64,000 nucleotides of DNA, taken from contig JBMHCT010000035.1 in the NCBI GenBank assembly GCA_049889775.1, forward strand, positions 186,001-250,000. The letters run 5' to 3'. A program made the position numbers and the translations under genes. This stretch comes from Jejuia sp049889775 (GTDB lineage Bacteria; Bacteroidota; Bacteroidia; Flavobacteriales; Flavobacteriaceae). Of the stretch, positions 1 to 9,900 are shown one piece after another. Within the stretch, counting starts at the first letter, position 1. Every line of letters begins with the position of its first letter. The notes under the pieces were generated by a model that worked only from the letters and a program-made list of their open reading frames with translations, made no database searches and was not told the origin of the DNA.

Positions 1-265
1 AAAACTGATTGCCTAAACCTTCACCTTTACTGGCTCCTTTTACTAATCCAGCAATATCAACTATTTCTACAGTTGCAGGAATTACTTTTTCTGGGTTTAC
101 CAAACTCTCTAATTTTTCTAATCTTGGGTCTGGTACATTTACCACACCAATATTAGGCTCTATAGTACAAAAAGGAAAGTTGGCACTTTGCGCCTTCGCA
201 TTAGACAAACAATTGAATAGTGTTGACTTTCCCACGTTTGGTAATCCTACGATACCTGCTTTCAT
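1..265 (-). CDS. ychF: Ribosome-binding ATPase/GTPase YchF (N-terminal part, cut by window edge)
   Basis: The reverse strand reads from an ATG at 265 to the window edge without a stop, giving about 88 residues of the Obg-related P-loop protein YchF. The protein begins MKAGIVGLPNVGKSTLFN, with the G1/P-loop GLPNVGKST at residues 6-14. It continues through FPFCTIEPNIG (switch region) and VEIVDIAGLVKGASKGEGLG, the G3 region that is nearly invariant in YchF. Members of this family bind ATP and ribosomes and act in the cytoplasm in translation and stress responses. The full protein is normally about 363 aa, so roughly three quarters lies outside the window. Identification is firm from the motif series; function is by family. 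Confidence 0.93.
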   Translation of the reverse strand, partial: MKAGIVGLPNVGKSTLFNCLSNAKAQSANFPFCTIEPNIGVVNVPDPRLEKLESLVNPEKVIPATVEIVDIAGLVKGASKGEGLGNQF

Positions 266-610
266 AATTTATTCATTTTTAGCGCTGCAAATGTAGGAAA
301 AAATGGAGCCTTTTAACGCCTAAATTAAAAAGTTGTGAGCAGGGAGTTTTAAGCTATGGATAATACTGTTTTTGACTGATTGAACCGCGTTAGGGATTGT
401 AGTAGAAAGCCCACAGCGAGCCCATAGGAGCGAGCGAGGACTTGCAACATAAAGCCTGACCCCTTGCGGGTAACGCCCAAATAAAAAATTAAGACTATTT
501 TAATAAAAACAGATAATTAAAAGTTAAACACCAAGTATGGCACTAAACTACAGTGTAACATTATTTAACTTGCGGCGTTGAATACACAAATCCATCAATC
601 AAAATTATAA
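266..610. other. Intergenic region between ychF and the 490-aa surface protein gene
   Basis: This 345-bp gene-free stretch separates two divergently transcribed genes. Its middle (383-480) is a copy of the dispersed structured repeat listed separately. The remainder is AT-rich. I see no convincing TTG/TAnnTTTG promoter pair for the rightward gene, and no tRNA or other RNA gene. Confidence 0.6.
383..480 (+). repeat. Dispersed structured intergenic repeat, copy 1 of 3
   Basis: About 98 bp, starting ACCGCGTTAGGGATTG and ending GCGGGTAACGCCC. Related copies in the same orientation lie at 34621-34716 and 36129-36237. The end segments GCGTTA and TAACGC are complementary and could close an outer stem. 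The middle contains a variable segment (about 415-438) in which this copy can form only a weak stem, while copies 2 and 3 form strong ones. It contains no open reading frame of note. I do not assign it to a named family. Confidence 0.75.
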
Positions 611-2083
611 ATGAAAATAAGAATTACGCTTCTATTCTGCTTATTTAGTTTTTCAATTTTTGCACAAAGTATTACCACGAGACTTATTGATAAAACATCG
701 AAAAAGGCGATTCCATACGCTAATATAAAAACTGGAACCTACGAGGGCGTTATTAGCAATGATGAAGGATATTTTACTGTTTCAGGGTCCAACTTGTCCA
801 AAACTGTGACTATTTCGTGCATGGGTTATGAGGACAAAACCTTAAGTATTGCTGAAATAAAACAACTTAGTTTTGTGGTTGAGCTAGCGCAAGCGATTAA
901 TCAGTTAGACGAAGTTTACATTAGCAATAAAGCCCCGAATGTAGATTCTATTATTGCGCGAGTAAAAGCAAAAATTAAAGACAACTATAATTATGAGTTG
1001 AATCAGTACAATGTATTTAAGCGCAGTACAGACCATGTGGATTTTAAGAGTTTAGAGTTTGAAATTGATAAAGCATCTCATGTAAAAAAGAAGCAACTAG
1101 AAGATGTGAACAACAGCTTAACAGCCTTGGTAAATCAAGTAAAAACCAGCAATATGGTACAATTTGAAGATTTTAAAGGTAAAGTCTATGCGCTTGATAA
1201 AGACAGTATTAAACTTGAAGTGGAAAAGGCTACCGAATTGTTGGATCATAAAAATGATTTTTCGATTGAAAATATTCAAGAGAAAATGCAAAATATTATT
1301 CTTAAATATTTAGACACTACTAAAACGTATAAGCTAAAAACTGGACTGTTTAAAATTGAAGATTCTTTAAAATTGAAGGATGAGGATTTTAAAGATGATA
1401 ATGATAAAAACGAATACACGGTTTCTTATTTAAATAATGAGACCAAATCTTTACTTAGACGCTCACAATTTTACAACAACTCCTTTTTAAACAAAATTTT
1501 AAATGCTGATTTATACGAGTACAGTTTTGAGGATGTTGGCTATAATAGTGGCGAACTTACTTATGTCATCTCATTTACACCAAGAAAGGGAAAAGCTAAA
1601 TATACTGGTAAACTTTATGTGGCTGATGACACTTATGCCATTACCAGAACAGATTACACCTATTATAAAAAGCGACATGGTGAAAAGTTTAATTTGCGTT
1701 TAATTTTAGGTGTAAAATATATTGAAAACATTAGCAAAGGCACCATAATTTTTGAAAAGGATAGTAGCCTTATCTATCGCCCAAAATATATAAAACGCAC
1801 TTCTGGAAGCTATTTTTACGTAAGTAGACCATTGAAGTTTATTGAAAATAGTGATAAACGTTATAAGGTGGCTTTTGATTTTACTATTGAGGGTAACAAC
1901 AGTACCAAAGAAGAACTTCTGATTACCAGCCATAATAACATTAGCTTTTTAGATTTTCAGGCGGAACGTCAAAAGAAGAAAACACCTGTTATTAAACTAA
2001 ATAGATACGAAAAAACCATTTGGGATGATGAAGGGGTTTTAGAACCTTCCTTGGAGATGAAGGAGTTTACTGCTGAAGATTAA
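611..2083 (+). CDS. Secreted protein with carboxypeptidase-like regulatory domain
   Basis: 490 aa. Residues 1-19 form a signal peptide (hydrophobic core LLFCLFSFSIF, then AQS), so the protein is exported. Residues about 20-95 are a carboxypeptidase-D-regulatory-like beta-sandwich (ITTRLIDKTSKKAIPYANI, then GVISNDEGYF and a hydrophobic strand), as found in Bacteroidota outer-membrane and surface proteins. The remaining about 390 residues are rich in beta-strands and Lys/Asp, and I cannot assign them a function. The last about 48 codons have a homologous copy at 14920-15066, on the far side of the NRPS island, so this gene once had a tandem paralogue. It ends 40 bp before the stop of the convergent phosphopantetheinyl transferase gene. 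The domain call is confident; the role is unknown. Confidence 0.8.
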   Translation: MKIRITLLFCLFSFSIFAQSITTRLIDKTSKKAIPYANIKTGTYEGVISNDEGYFTVSGSNLSKTVTISCMGYEDKTLSIAEIKQLSFVVELAQAINQLDEVYISNKAPNVDSIIARVKAKIKDNYNYELNQYNVFKRSTDHVDFKSLEFEIDKASHVKKKQLEDVNNSLTALVNQVKTSNMVQFEDFKGKVYALDKDSIKLEVEKATELLDHKNDFSIENIQEKMQNIILKYLDTTKTYKLKTGLFKIEDSLKLKDEDFKDDNDKNEYTVSYLNNETKSLLRRSQFYNNSFLNKILNADLYEYSFEDVGYNSGELTYVISFTPRKGKAKYTGKLYVADDTYAITRTDYTYYKKRHGEKFNLRLILGVKYIENISKGTIIFEKDSSLIYRPKYIKRTSGSYFYVSRPLKFIENSDKRYKVAFDFTIEGNNSTKEELLITSHNNISFLDFQAERQKKKTPVIKLNRYEKTIWDDEGVLEPSLEMKEFTAED

Positions 2084-2123
2084 GGTGTTTTAAAAATTTT
2101 TAACCAATAAAATCGTCGAATTT

Positions 2124-2888
2124 TCAGTTATTTAAAGTCAAAGTATAAAACTTCGGATATATTTTTTGATTCATAAATTTTTTAAAGGTGAGTGCTCCTT
2201 GGTAATCCGGTTTTAATCGGAAATCAAAGTTTTGCCAAATCTCCCTATTACTATCAAACTGAATATTCTTATGATTTAAATTTTCAACTAAGCGAATTTG
2301 ACTAAAATCATCATCAATACCTGTCCCTAAAGCTTTAACGACGGACTCTTTTTTAGTCCAAGTATTGTAAAAAAACAACTCCTTCTCTCTTGCTGAATAA
2401 AATCTTGGTATATTTTCTTTTTTAGAAATAATATTAGTTAGTAGGGCATCTATATTTTCTGTAGGTTTCAAATGTTCAACATCAACTCCGATATCATCTT
2501 TATATATAGCGATTAAGCAGCAATAATTAGAATGTGAGATATTGAATTGGATATTAGAATTATTCATTAAATATGGCTTTTTCCACGGACCATAAGCAAT
2601 AATAATATCCTTTATTGATAAATTAGTATAATTAGCAAGAATAATTTTTAATAAAGCCCTGCAAACCGCGAATTGAACTTTATCTCTATCAAGAAAATAA
2701 CTATTAGATTTTTCAACTTCAGTGGCATTTAAATAGCTACTTATATTATTATATAAATAATTATAATCATTAATATTAAATTTAAAAACAGTAGGAATAT
2801 TTAAATCAAAATCATTATTTAAATCTATATTATCAAGTGAAATTAAACCTAGAGATTGACAATTAACTTGGAGAAATGTTTCTTTCAT
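2124..2888 (-). CDS. 4'-phosphopantetheinyl transferase, Sfp type
   Basis: 254 aa from the ATG at 2888; this start overlaps the upstream NRPS stop by 26 bp and suggests translational coupling. Further in-frame codons upstream lie inside the NRPS thioesterase end and are not part of the gene. The two Sfp-family signatures are visible: GVDVEHL (Mg/CoA binding) and WTKKESVVKALG. The family transfers phosphopantetheine from CoA to the Ser of carrier domains, here expected to be S554 and S1562 of the hybrid synthase and S1016 of the terminal NRPS. It is the last gene of the island operon. The base composition is extremely AT-rich even for this window (12 G/C of 60 at 2701-2760), which fits recent acquisition. 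Function is confident by family; partners are inferred from position. Confidence 0.93.
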   Translation of the reverse strand: MKETFLQVNCQSLGLISLDNIDLNNDFDLNIPTVFKFNINDYNYLYNNISSYLNATEVEKSNSYFLDRDKVQFAVCRALLKIILANYTNLSIKDIIIAYGPWKKPYLMNNSNIQFNISHSNYCCLIAIYKDDIGVDVEHLKPTENIDALLTNIISKKENIPRFYSAREKELFFYNTWTKKESVVKALGTGIDDDFSQIRLVENLNHKNIQFDSNREIWQNFDFRLKPDYQGALTFKKFMNQKIYPKFYTLTLNN

Positions 2889-5800
2889 GCAATACTTTCT
2901 GAAAAATTTTGGCAAAGTCTGCAACTTGAGCCGGTTCAAATAGATTATCATGATTTCCTGGGATATCATGAACTACAAGCCCCTTTTTAGCAAAATCTCG
3001 CCAGCTATCTAGCTTGGTTTTTTCAATAAATGTAAAATCCTCTTTGATATTAAAAAAATCGACATTTATTTCTAAAGGTTTTATACAGTATTTTGCCCTT
3101 AATGGTTGAATTACAGCCTCCGTCTTTAAAAATTGATTATGTTTTAGCTCTTCATCCGTTGTTTTAAAATTTTGTTTATTAAGCTTGTATCTTACTATAA
3201 AATCTTTTTTACGTTTAATATGTCGCATAAAGTTGGTTATGCTCTTAAACATGTCCTTAGTGTAAAACTGTCTTCTCTCCCTAATATAGTTGTCTGTAGC
3301 CTTAAACTTTTCTTCGTCAGTTTTAAAATAAAAATGTGGTTCTATAAAGGTGTCCACCAAACCTAACATCGTAATTGTTTTATTTTGTTTTTTTAGTAAA
3401 CGCGCCATCTCAAAAGCTATTATGCCTCCAAAAGAATACCCCACAATTGAAAAATTATCGTGAGAATTACTTTTAATGATAGTATCAACATAATTTGCAG
3501 CTAAAGCCTCTATACTTTTAAATAAATTTTGACCCTCAAGTAATTCTGGCGCCCGTAAGCCATAGACAGGCTGGTCTTTATCCAAATGTTCCACCAAAGG
3601 ATTAAATATTAACAATTCTAAACCAGCACCATGTATTAAATATAAAGGTGGTTTGGACCCACTAGTTTTTATTGGAATTAAAGAGGATATTTTTACTTTT
3701 TCTTTATTAAAATTATCAATTAAATCTGCAAGTTTACTAATGGATGAATATTCAAATAAACTGGAGATGGGAAGATTTTCTATGTTTAATTCATTTTCTA
3801 TAGCATTCATGACTTGTAGTGCCTTCAATGAATGACCTCCAAGTTCAAAAAAATTACTATTAATATTTATATCTTCTAAATCAAGATATCTTTTCCATAT
3901 TTCTTTAATATCCTTTTGGAGTTGAGTCTCAGAAACGTTAGACAGTGAAATATTTGTAACTACTTTTTTTCCTCCCAACTGCAAAAGTGCTTTCCTGTCA
4001 AGTTTATTATTTGGTGTTTTAGGGAAGTCGTCTATAATTATATAGTTGTGAGGTATATAATAACTAGGTAACTCAAGACTTAAATTTGCTTTTAGTTTAT
4101 CTATCAGATTATTTTGATCATCAAAGTCATCTTTTAATTTTAAAAAAGCAATTAGGTTATCATCTTTTCCAATGATGGCACATGAAAGAATTTCTTGATG
4201 CTGGTTTAAAACATGCTCAATTTCTTCTACTTCAATTCGGTAACCACGAACTTTAATTTGATTATCTTCTCTACCCAAACATAATATTTCGCCATTAGGA
4301 AGCATTTTACCCAAGTCACCAGTTAAATATAACTTATTGTTTGTATAAGAAAAATCTATAAACTTATCTTCTGTTAAGTCTGACCTATTAAAATAGCCTT
4401 CAGCAACTCCATCTCCAGAAATAGCAATTTCGCCAATAATACCCTGAGGCAACAACTCTTTTTGAGGGCTTAATATGTAGCTACCACAATTACTAATTGG
4501 TTTCCCTATAGTTATAATGTCATCATCCGAAGAGATTTTCTTGATATGAGAATATATGGTCGTTTCTGTTGGGCCATACATATTCCATAATTCGCTACAT
4601 TTTTCAAGAATTTTTAGTGATAGTTCCTTACTAAGTGCCTCTCCACCGCATTGCGCTTTCAAATTAAACTTTTCCGTCCAGTTGGATTCTAAAAGAATTT
4701 TCCAAGTAGTAGGCGTAGCCTGTAAGATACTAATATTTTTAGTTTTAATTACTTCTAGTAGTGCCTTTCCATTTCTAGCTGTAGTGGCATCAACCATAAC
4801 AACTGTAGCCCCATGCAATAGCGGTAAAAACATCTCAACGTTAGAAATATCAAAAGATATTGTAGTAATGGCTAGCTGCCTATCGTTTTCCTGCATACCA
4901 GGCTGCTTTGCCAAACTAGAAAATAGATTGACTAAATTTTTATGGGAAATAGGAACCCCTTTGGGCTTACCTGTTGACCCTGAAGTATATAACAGATAAG
5001 CCAACGAATTTGAGTTGATATTGAGATTTAATGCATTTACAGGGTATTTAGGCAAATCATCTAGAATATCTTCCAGAAAAAGTTGGGTACATTCTATTGA
5101 TAAGTCTATTAAATTATCCTTATTTGAAATTAAAAACTTTGATTGAGAATCCTTTAACATAAACTTGATACGGTTTATTGGATAATCAGGATCTAAAGGA
5201 ACATAAGCCGCTCCACATTGCATAATTGCTATAAGTGTAGCAACCAGATCTGGGCCGCGTTTCAAAGAAACACCAATAAAATCTCTAGAGCCTATCCCTA
5301 AAGTATTGAAGTATTGTGCTAATTGATTAGACCTTTCATTTAATTCCTTATAAGTGAACCTATCTTCAAAAAACTCAATAGCAGTATTGTTTGGTGTTTT
5401 TAAGGCTTGGATTTGTAAAAGTTCGTGCAAAGGTTTTGCCTGATAAACGTATTGGCTACTATTGGAAATAGCATAATCCCCTTGCTTTTTGTGAAGAACA
5501 ATATCCTCTATACTTTTATCTGGTAGTGCTACAAGCTCCCTCGCTAACTCATTAAAAACAGACATAAAACGAGTTATAGTCTCTGCTTTAAAAATACTTG
5601 TATTGTAAGACCACTCAAATACAAGATCATTCTCAGAACCAAAAACATTAACAAAAATTTCAAATATTTCGTAATTGCGTGGGTTACTGGTAAGTTTATA
5701 ATCTAAATCGTGGAATTTTACACCTTCAACTAAACCTAAATCTATATTAAAAGTTACTGGTACTAACGCAACCCTTGAAGGATCTCTGGCGATAGCTAAT

Positions 5801-6876
5801 TTTTTAATTAAAGTTCCAAAACTTAGTTGTTGGTTATCAAAAATATCTAGTAAAAAACTATTTTTTTGTCTCAGATACTCTTGAAAACTCAGTTTTGAAT
5901 CAATTTTAGTTCGAATAGGTAGTAAATTCACACAATGCCCAATAAGCTGATACATGCCTGTAGCAGATTGACCAGCGGATGGTAAACCAACAACTAAATC
6001 TTTTTGATTTGTAATACGATAAATAAAAACATCGTAAACAGCTAAAAGTGTTGTTACTAAGCTACAATTAACGGTTTGCCCTAGTTGTTTTAATTTAGAT
6101 AGTAATAAGTTATCAAATTTAAAATCTAATCGATTAGCCTTATAACTCCTAAGTTCAGGATATGGATTATCTACAGGTAATTCAAGTCTTGGAATATCAC
6201 CACTATAAAGATTGAGCCAAAATTTCTCAATAGCTCTATAGTCTGCCGTTTCTCTAAAATCAAGTAATTCATCGGCATAGTCTCCAAAAGAAATTGGTTG
6301 CTCAATGTTACCTTCTTCATTGTTACTTAAGTTAGTATACAGTTTCCCTAAATCTTGCATTATTATACCAATCGACCAGCCATCACAAATAATGTGGTGA
6401 CATGTAATAATTATTCTGTGCGCGTTAGGTGCTGTTTTTAAAATAGTAAACTTGCACAAGGGTCCCTTAATCAGATCAAAAATATATTCGGCATCTTCAT
6501 TAACATGTGCTTTAAGCTTATCTTCTCTAGCATCATACAATAAATTTGATATATCAACAATATTGATATCAATATCTATATCTTCATAAATAATGATAAA
6601 ACGACCATTAGCACTAAAAACAGAGCGTAACGATTCATGCCTTTTGATTAAGACTTTAATAGATGAAATGAGTAACGTAGTATCTAGCTCCCCTTGAAAA
6701 TCTAGACTTATCGATTCATTATAAGCTCGGTTTGCATCATCACCACCAAATTTACAAGCACTCCATATTTCTTCTTGAGGTTGTGTTATGGCAACAACCT
6801 TAGCTACTTTAAACCCTGAAAATGGATTATATATTTTATCATTAAAAATGATATTATTGTCAATTTCTTTGAACAT
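2863..6876 (-). CDS. Terminal NRPS module: condensation-adenylation-PCP-thioesterase
   Basis: 1337 aa, a complete one-module termination NRPS. The condensation domain (about 35-450) has HHIICDG at 160-166 (HHxxxDG). The adenylation domain (about 475-975) has YTSGSTGKPKG near 634, MYGPTETT, and A10 NNKLDR. The carrier domain has LGGHSL with the phosphopantetheine Ser at 1016. The alpha/beta-hydrolase thioesterase (about 1075-1337) has GYSFGG (nucleophile S1148) and GNHDN (H1309). By eye the adenylation pocket reads D-I-V-Q-Q-G-M-I-Y-K, which I cannot match to a known amino acid. No epimerisation or methylation domain is present. It starts 46 bp after the hybrid synthase and is read in the same direction, so it should receive the beta-amino acyl chain, add one amino acid and release the product by hydrolysis or cyclisation. 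Confidence 0.95.
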   Translation of the reverse strand: MFKEIDNNIIFNDKIYNPFSGFKVAKVVAITQPQEEIWSACKFGGDDANRAYNESISLDFQGELDTTLLISSIKVLIKRHESLRSVFSANGRFIIIYEDIDIDINIVDISNLLYDAREDKLKAHVNEDAEYIFDLIKGPLCKFTILKTAPNAHRIIITCHHIICDGWSIGIIMQDLGKLYTNLSNNEEGNIEQPISFGDYADELLDFRETADYRAIEKFWLNLYSGDIPRLELPVDNPYPELRSYKANRLDFKFDNLLLSKLKQLGQTVNCSLVTTLLAVYDVFIYRITNQKDLVVGLPSAGQSATGMYQLIGHCVNLLPIRTKIDSKLSFQEYLRQKNSFLLDIFDNQQLSFGTLIKKLAIARDPSRVALVPVTFNIDLGLVEGVKFHDLDYKLTSNPRNYEIFEIFVNVFGSENDLVFEWSYNTSIFKAETITRFMSVFNELARELVALPDKSIEDIVLHKKQGDYAISNSSQYVYQAKPLHELLQIQALKTPNNTAIEFFEDRFTYKELNERSNQLAQYFNTLGIGSRDFIGVSLKRGPDLVATLIAIMQCGAAYVPLDPDYPINRIKFMLKDSQSKFLISNKDNLIDLSIECTQLFLEDILDDLPKYPVNALNLNINSNSLAYLLYTSGSTGKPKGVPISHKNLVNLFSSLAKQPGMQENDRQLAITTISFDISNVEMFLPLLHGATVVMVDATTARNGKALLEVIKTKNISILQATPTTWKILLESNWTEKFNLKAQCGGEALSKELSLKILEKCSELWNMYGPTETTIYSHIKKISSDDDIITIGKPISNCGSYILSPQKELLPQGIIGEIAISGDGVAEGYFNRSDLTEDKFIDFSYTNNKLYLTGDLGKMLPNGEILCLGREDNQIKVRGYRIEVEEIEHVLNQHQEILSCAIIGKDDNLIAFLKLKDDFDDQNNLIDKLKANLSLELPSYYIPHNYIIIDDFPKTPNNKLDRKALLQLGGKKVVTNISLSNVSETQLQKDIKEIWKRYLDLEDININSNFFELGGHSLKALQVMNAIENELNIENLPISSLFEYSSISKLADLIDNFNKEKVKISSLIPIKTSGSKPPLYLIHGAGLELLIFNPLVEHLDKDQPVYGLRAPELLEGQNLFKSIEALAANYVDTIIKSNSHDNFSIVGYSFGGIIAFEMARLLKKQNKTITMLGLVDTFIEPHFYFKTDEEKFKATDNYIRERRQFYTKDMFKSITNFMRHIKRKKDFIVRYKLNKQNFKTTDEELKHNQFLKTEAVIQPLRAKYCIKPLEINVDFFNIKEDFTFIEKTKLDSWRDFAKKGLVVHDIPGNHDNLFEPAQVADFAKIFQKVLHERNISPS

Positions 6877-6922
6877 AAAATCGATTAAATATATCTAGTT
6901 TGGATAAAACTTTTAAATAATA

Positions 6923-9900
6923 CTACATCTCAATTTTAACGAGCTTTCCATCCCCAGAAACATCTTCAATATACCACGCGGGGTTTCCATCCTCATCTAC
7001 CCCTATCTTAGCTCCCGAAAGTGGTGGCGTATTAAGTTGTTCTGTTTTCTTTATCTCAAGACTTAGATCTCTACTTAGTGCACCTGATAAAATACCAGCA
7101 TCAACAACTTCGTCACAACTCTTTAAAATCATGTCTTTCAGTAATGAAATATCATCTTTAGTAAACGCCTCTGTCATAAAACAAGGAAAACCATCCCAAA
7201 TATGAATACCTTTTTCTCTTAGCACAACGAATAATAACTCGGAATAAGGGATTTCCTCAGTAAAACTTAGTCTCCATAAAGAACCAAAATAGTTTATATC
7301 TATTGGTAATTTTCGATTTTTAAACGCTACTCGTAAATCAAATACAAATTTTTCTGTGATTCTATTTAATTCCTCTTGAAAAGCATTACCCTTTTCTTTT
7401 AAATAAGATAAAGAAGCTTTACATGAAGCTAGTGCTAGTGGATGCCTAACAAAAGTACCTGCAAAATAAGTAACACCTACTTCTGGAAAAGAATCATCAC
7501 CATATTGCCAAAATCCTCCGTCCAGAGCATCCATAAATTCCTTTTTACCAGCGATTGCTCCAATTGGCAGTCCACCACCAATAACTTTTCCATATGTTGC
7601 TAAATCTGCTTTAATGCCAAAGAAAGCCTGTACACCCCCTTGATGAATCCTAAAACCTGTAATTATTTCATCAAAAATGAGTACTGAATTATTTTCAGTA
7701 CAGAAACTTCTAAGTTCTTGAATAAATTCTTTAGGCTGGAATTCTGGTCTACGGCTTTGTACGGGCTCTACCAAAATTGCAGCTATATCATGTGCTTTTT
7801 CTCTAATTATTTGTAAACTCTCTTCTGAACCGTAATCTAGTATAAGCATATTCTGGACCGATTCTTGCGTAATACCAGCAGCGGCCGGAAAGCTTTTTAA
7901 TATTTTAGAGCCACGTACCAACCCTTCATCATTAATTCCATGATAAGATCGGGAGAATGCTACAACAAGATTTCTTCCTGTTACTGTTCTCGCAATTCTC
8001 ATTGCGCCTAAAACAGCTTCGGATCCTGTGTTGCATAAAGCAGATCGATCATGATTTGTCAATTCACAAAGTAACTTGCATACTTCTCCTGCAAGTGGAT
8101 GTTGAGGACCAACCTCATAACCTAATTCTACTTGTTTGTGCACTGCTTCTTTGACAAAGTCTGGTTGATGACCAAAAATACATGAGCCAAAACCATTTAA
8201 AGCGTCTAAATATTGATTACCATCTAAGTCCCACAGTTTATTACCAGAAGATTTTTCAATAACTAATGGATAAACCAGCTCTTTTGTTAAGGGCTTAAAA
8301 CCGCTAACTACTCGAGGATCAGACATATGTGCCCTATGTTCTTGTGCATAGTTCTTACTCTTTATAGTTTTTCGGTTATAGGTATCAGTTAATCTACTTA
8401 AAAATTCTAATTGTTTTCCATCAACTTCTTTCGATGTTTGTTTTTCAATTCTAGGGGAAGCACCGAAAGGTTTTTTATATTCTATTTTTTCCTCGTCTGT
8501 TAGTTCTGTATTGCTAATTGTTGGCGGAATATTAGATGCTGGCGTGTCGTTTCTAGTTTCACTTACGGGAGTTGGTACTGATACGTTTTGCTGAACCACT
8601 TCCCCTTGTAAAAGTTGCATTTGCTGCCCTAGTAACTGAAGCTGTTGCGCAATAAGACCTAAAGCCGCATTACTATTCTGAAGAGGTTGACTAACTGTAT
8701 TTACTGCATGTCCGCCCATTTGCGGAGTATTTAGATTTGGTGAAAGGGTACTTTTTACCTCTGGTGCAACAGGTTGAAACGCATCTTTAGGTAGTGTCTC
8801 ATCCAAAAAACCAGCAAGTAATTCAGGAGAGTTATAATCTTCATTAAGTTTACGAAACGTGATGGGTTGATTAAACTCCTTTTTACACGTAAGTGCAATT
8901 TGGGTTAATATTAAAGAATCTAAGCCTAATTCAATAAAGCTATAGCTATAGTCTGTTTCCTCCAATTGAATACCAGAGGAATTTAAAATAATTTCAGAAA
9001 TTTTTTGTAGAAGTAACTCTTTTCTCATTTGGGTAGTATTAGTTTCTAAAACATTTATAGTTTCAAAATGATTTTCAGTTTGTGAGCTAATATTTTGTGT
9101 ATTTCCTTTTTTGTCTTCCTTTAATTTAGATGTAACAGGTGCTAACCAACAAGGTTTTTTATCAAAAACATATGAAGGCAGTCTTAATAACTTTCTAGAT
9201 TGCTTCTGATAAAAACTTTTCCAATCAGGGTTCAAGCCATTAGCCCATAATTGTCCTAATGTATGTAATAAGCTATTGTAATCGTCTTCATTAGATTTGG
9301 GTATTGGAAGGCTTGATAAAACACTTTTGCCTCTGGATATTTTCTTCTGTTTCGCCAGAGTGGTTAACACTTTTCCTGGGCCCACTTCTAACAATATGAC
9401 ATCTTCTAATTGAAATATTGTGTCCATCGCAGAAGAAAATCGCACCGCATCTCTTAAATGATTACTCCAATATTTTGAACTCGTCGCTTCTTTATCAGTA
9501 AGTTTTTTACCGGTAACTGTTGATATTATAGGTATGTTTGGCGTATTTAAAACAACACTTTCCACAATACGCTTAAACTCTTCAATAACAGGTGTCATCA
9601 TATCTGAATGAAATGCATGACTAGTTTGGAGTAATTTGTGAGCAACATGCCTCCCCTTTAACACATTGGAAAAATTATTTATAATTTCATCTTCCCCCGA
9701 AACAACACATAAAGTATCAGAATTAACGGCTGCTAAAGAAAGTTCTTTTGGCAATATTGGTGTTAAATCTGTTTCTGATAATCTAACAGATAACATACTG
9801 CCACCTGGTAAGTCATTTACTAAACTCCCCCTTTTAGTAATTAAATAGAGAGCATCTTTTAAACTAAATATACCTGCTAAATGGGCTGCAACAAATTCGC

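Noticed and set aside
9..296. Open frame on the plus strand at the left edge
   Set aside because: It is antisense to the ychF start, whose P-loop and G3 motifs are clear on the minus strand.
2863..6876. Tetramate-forming release
   Set aside because: The terminal domain is a normal Ser/His thioesterase (GYSFGG), not a Dieckmann-type or reductase domain, and the beta-ketone should be aminated first.
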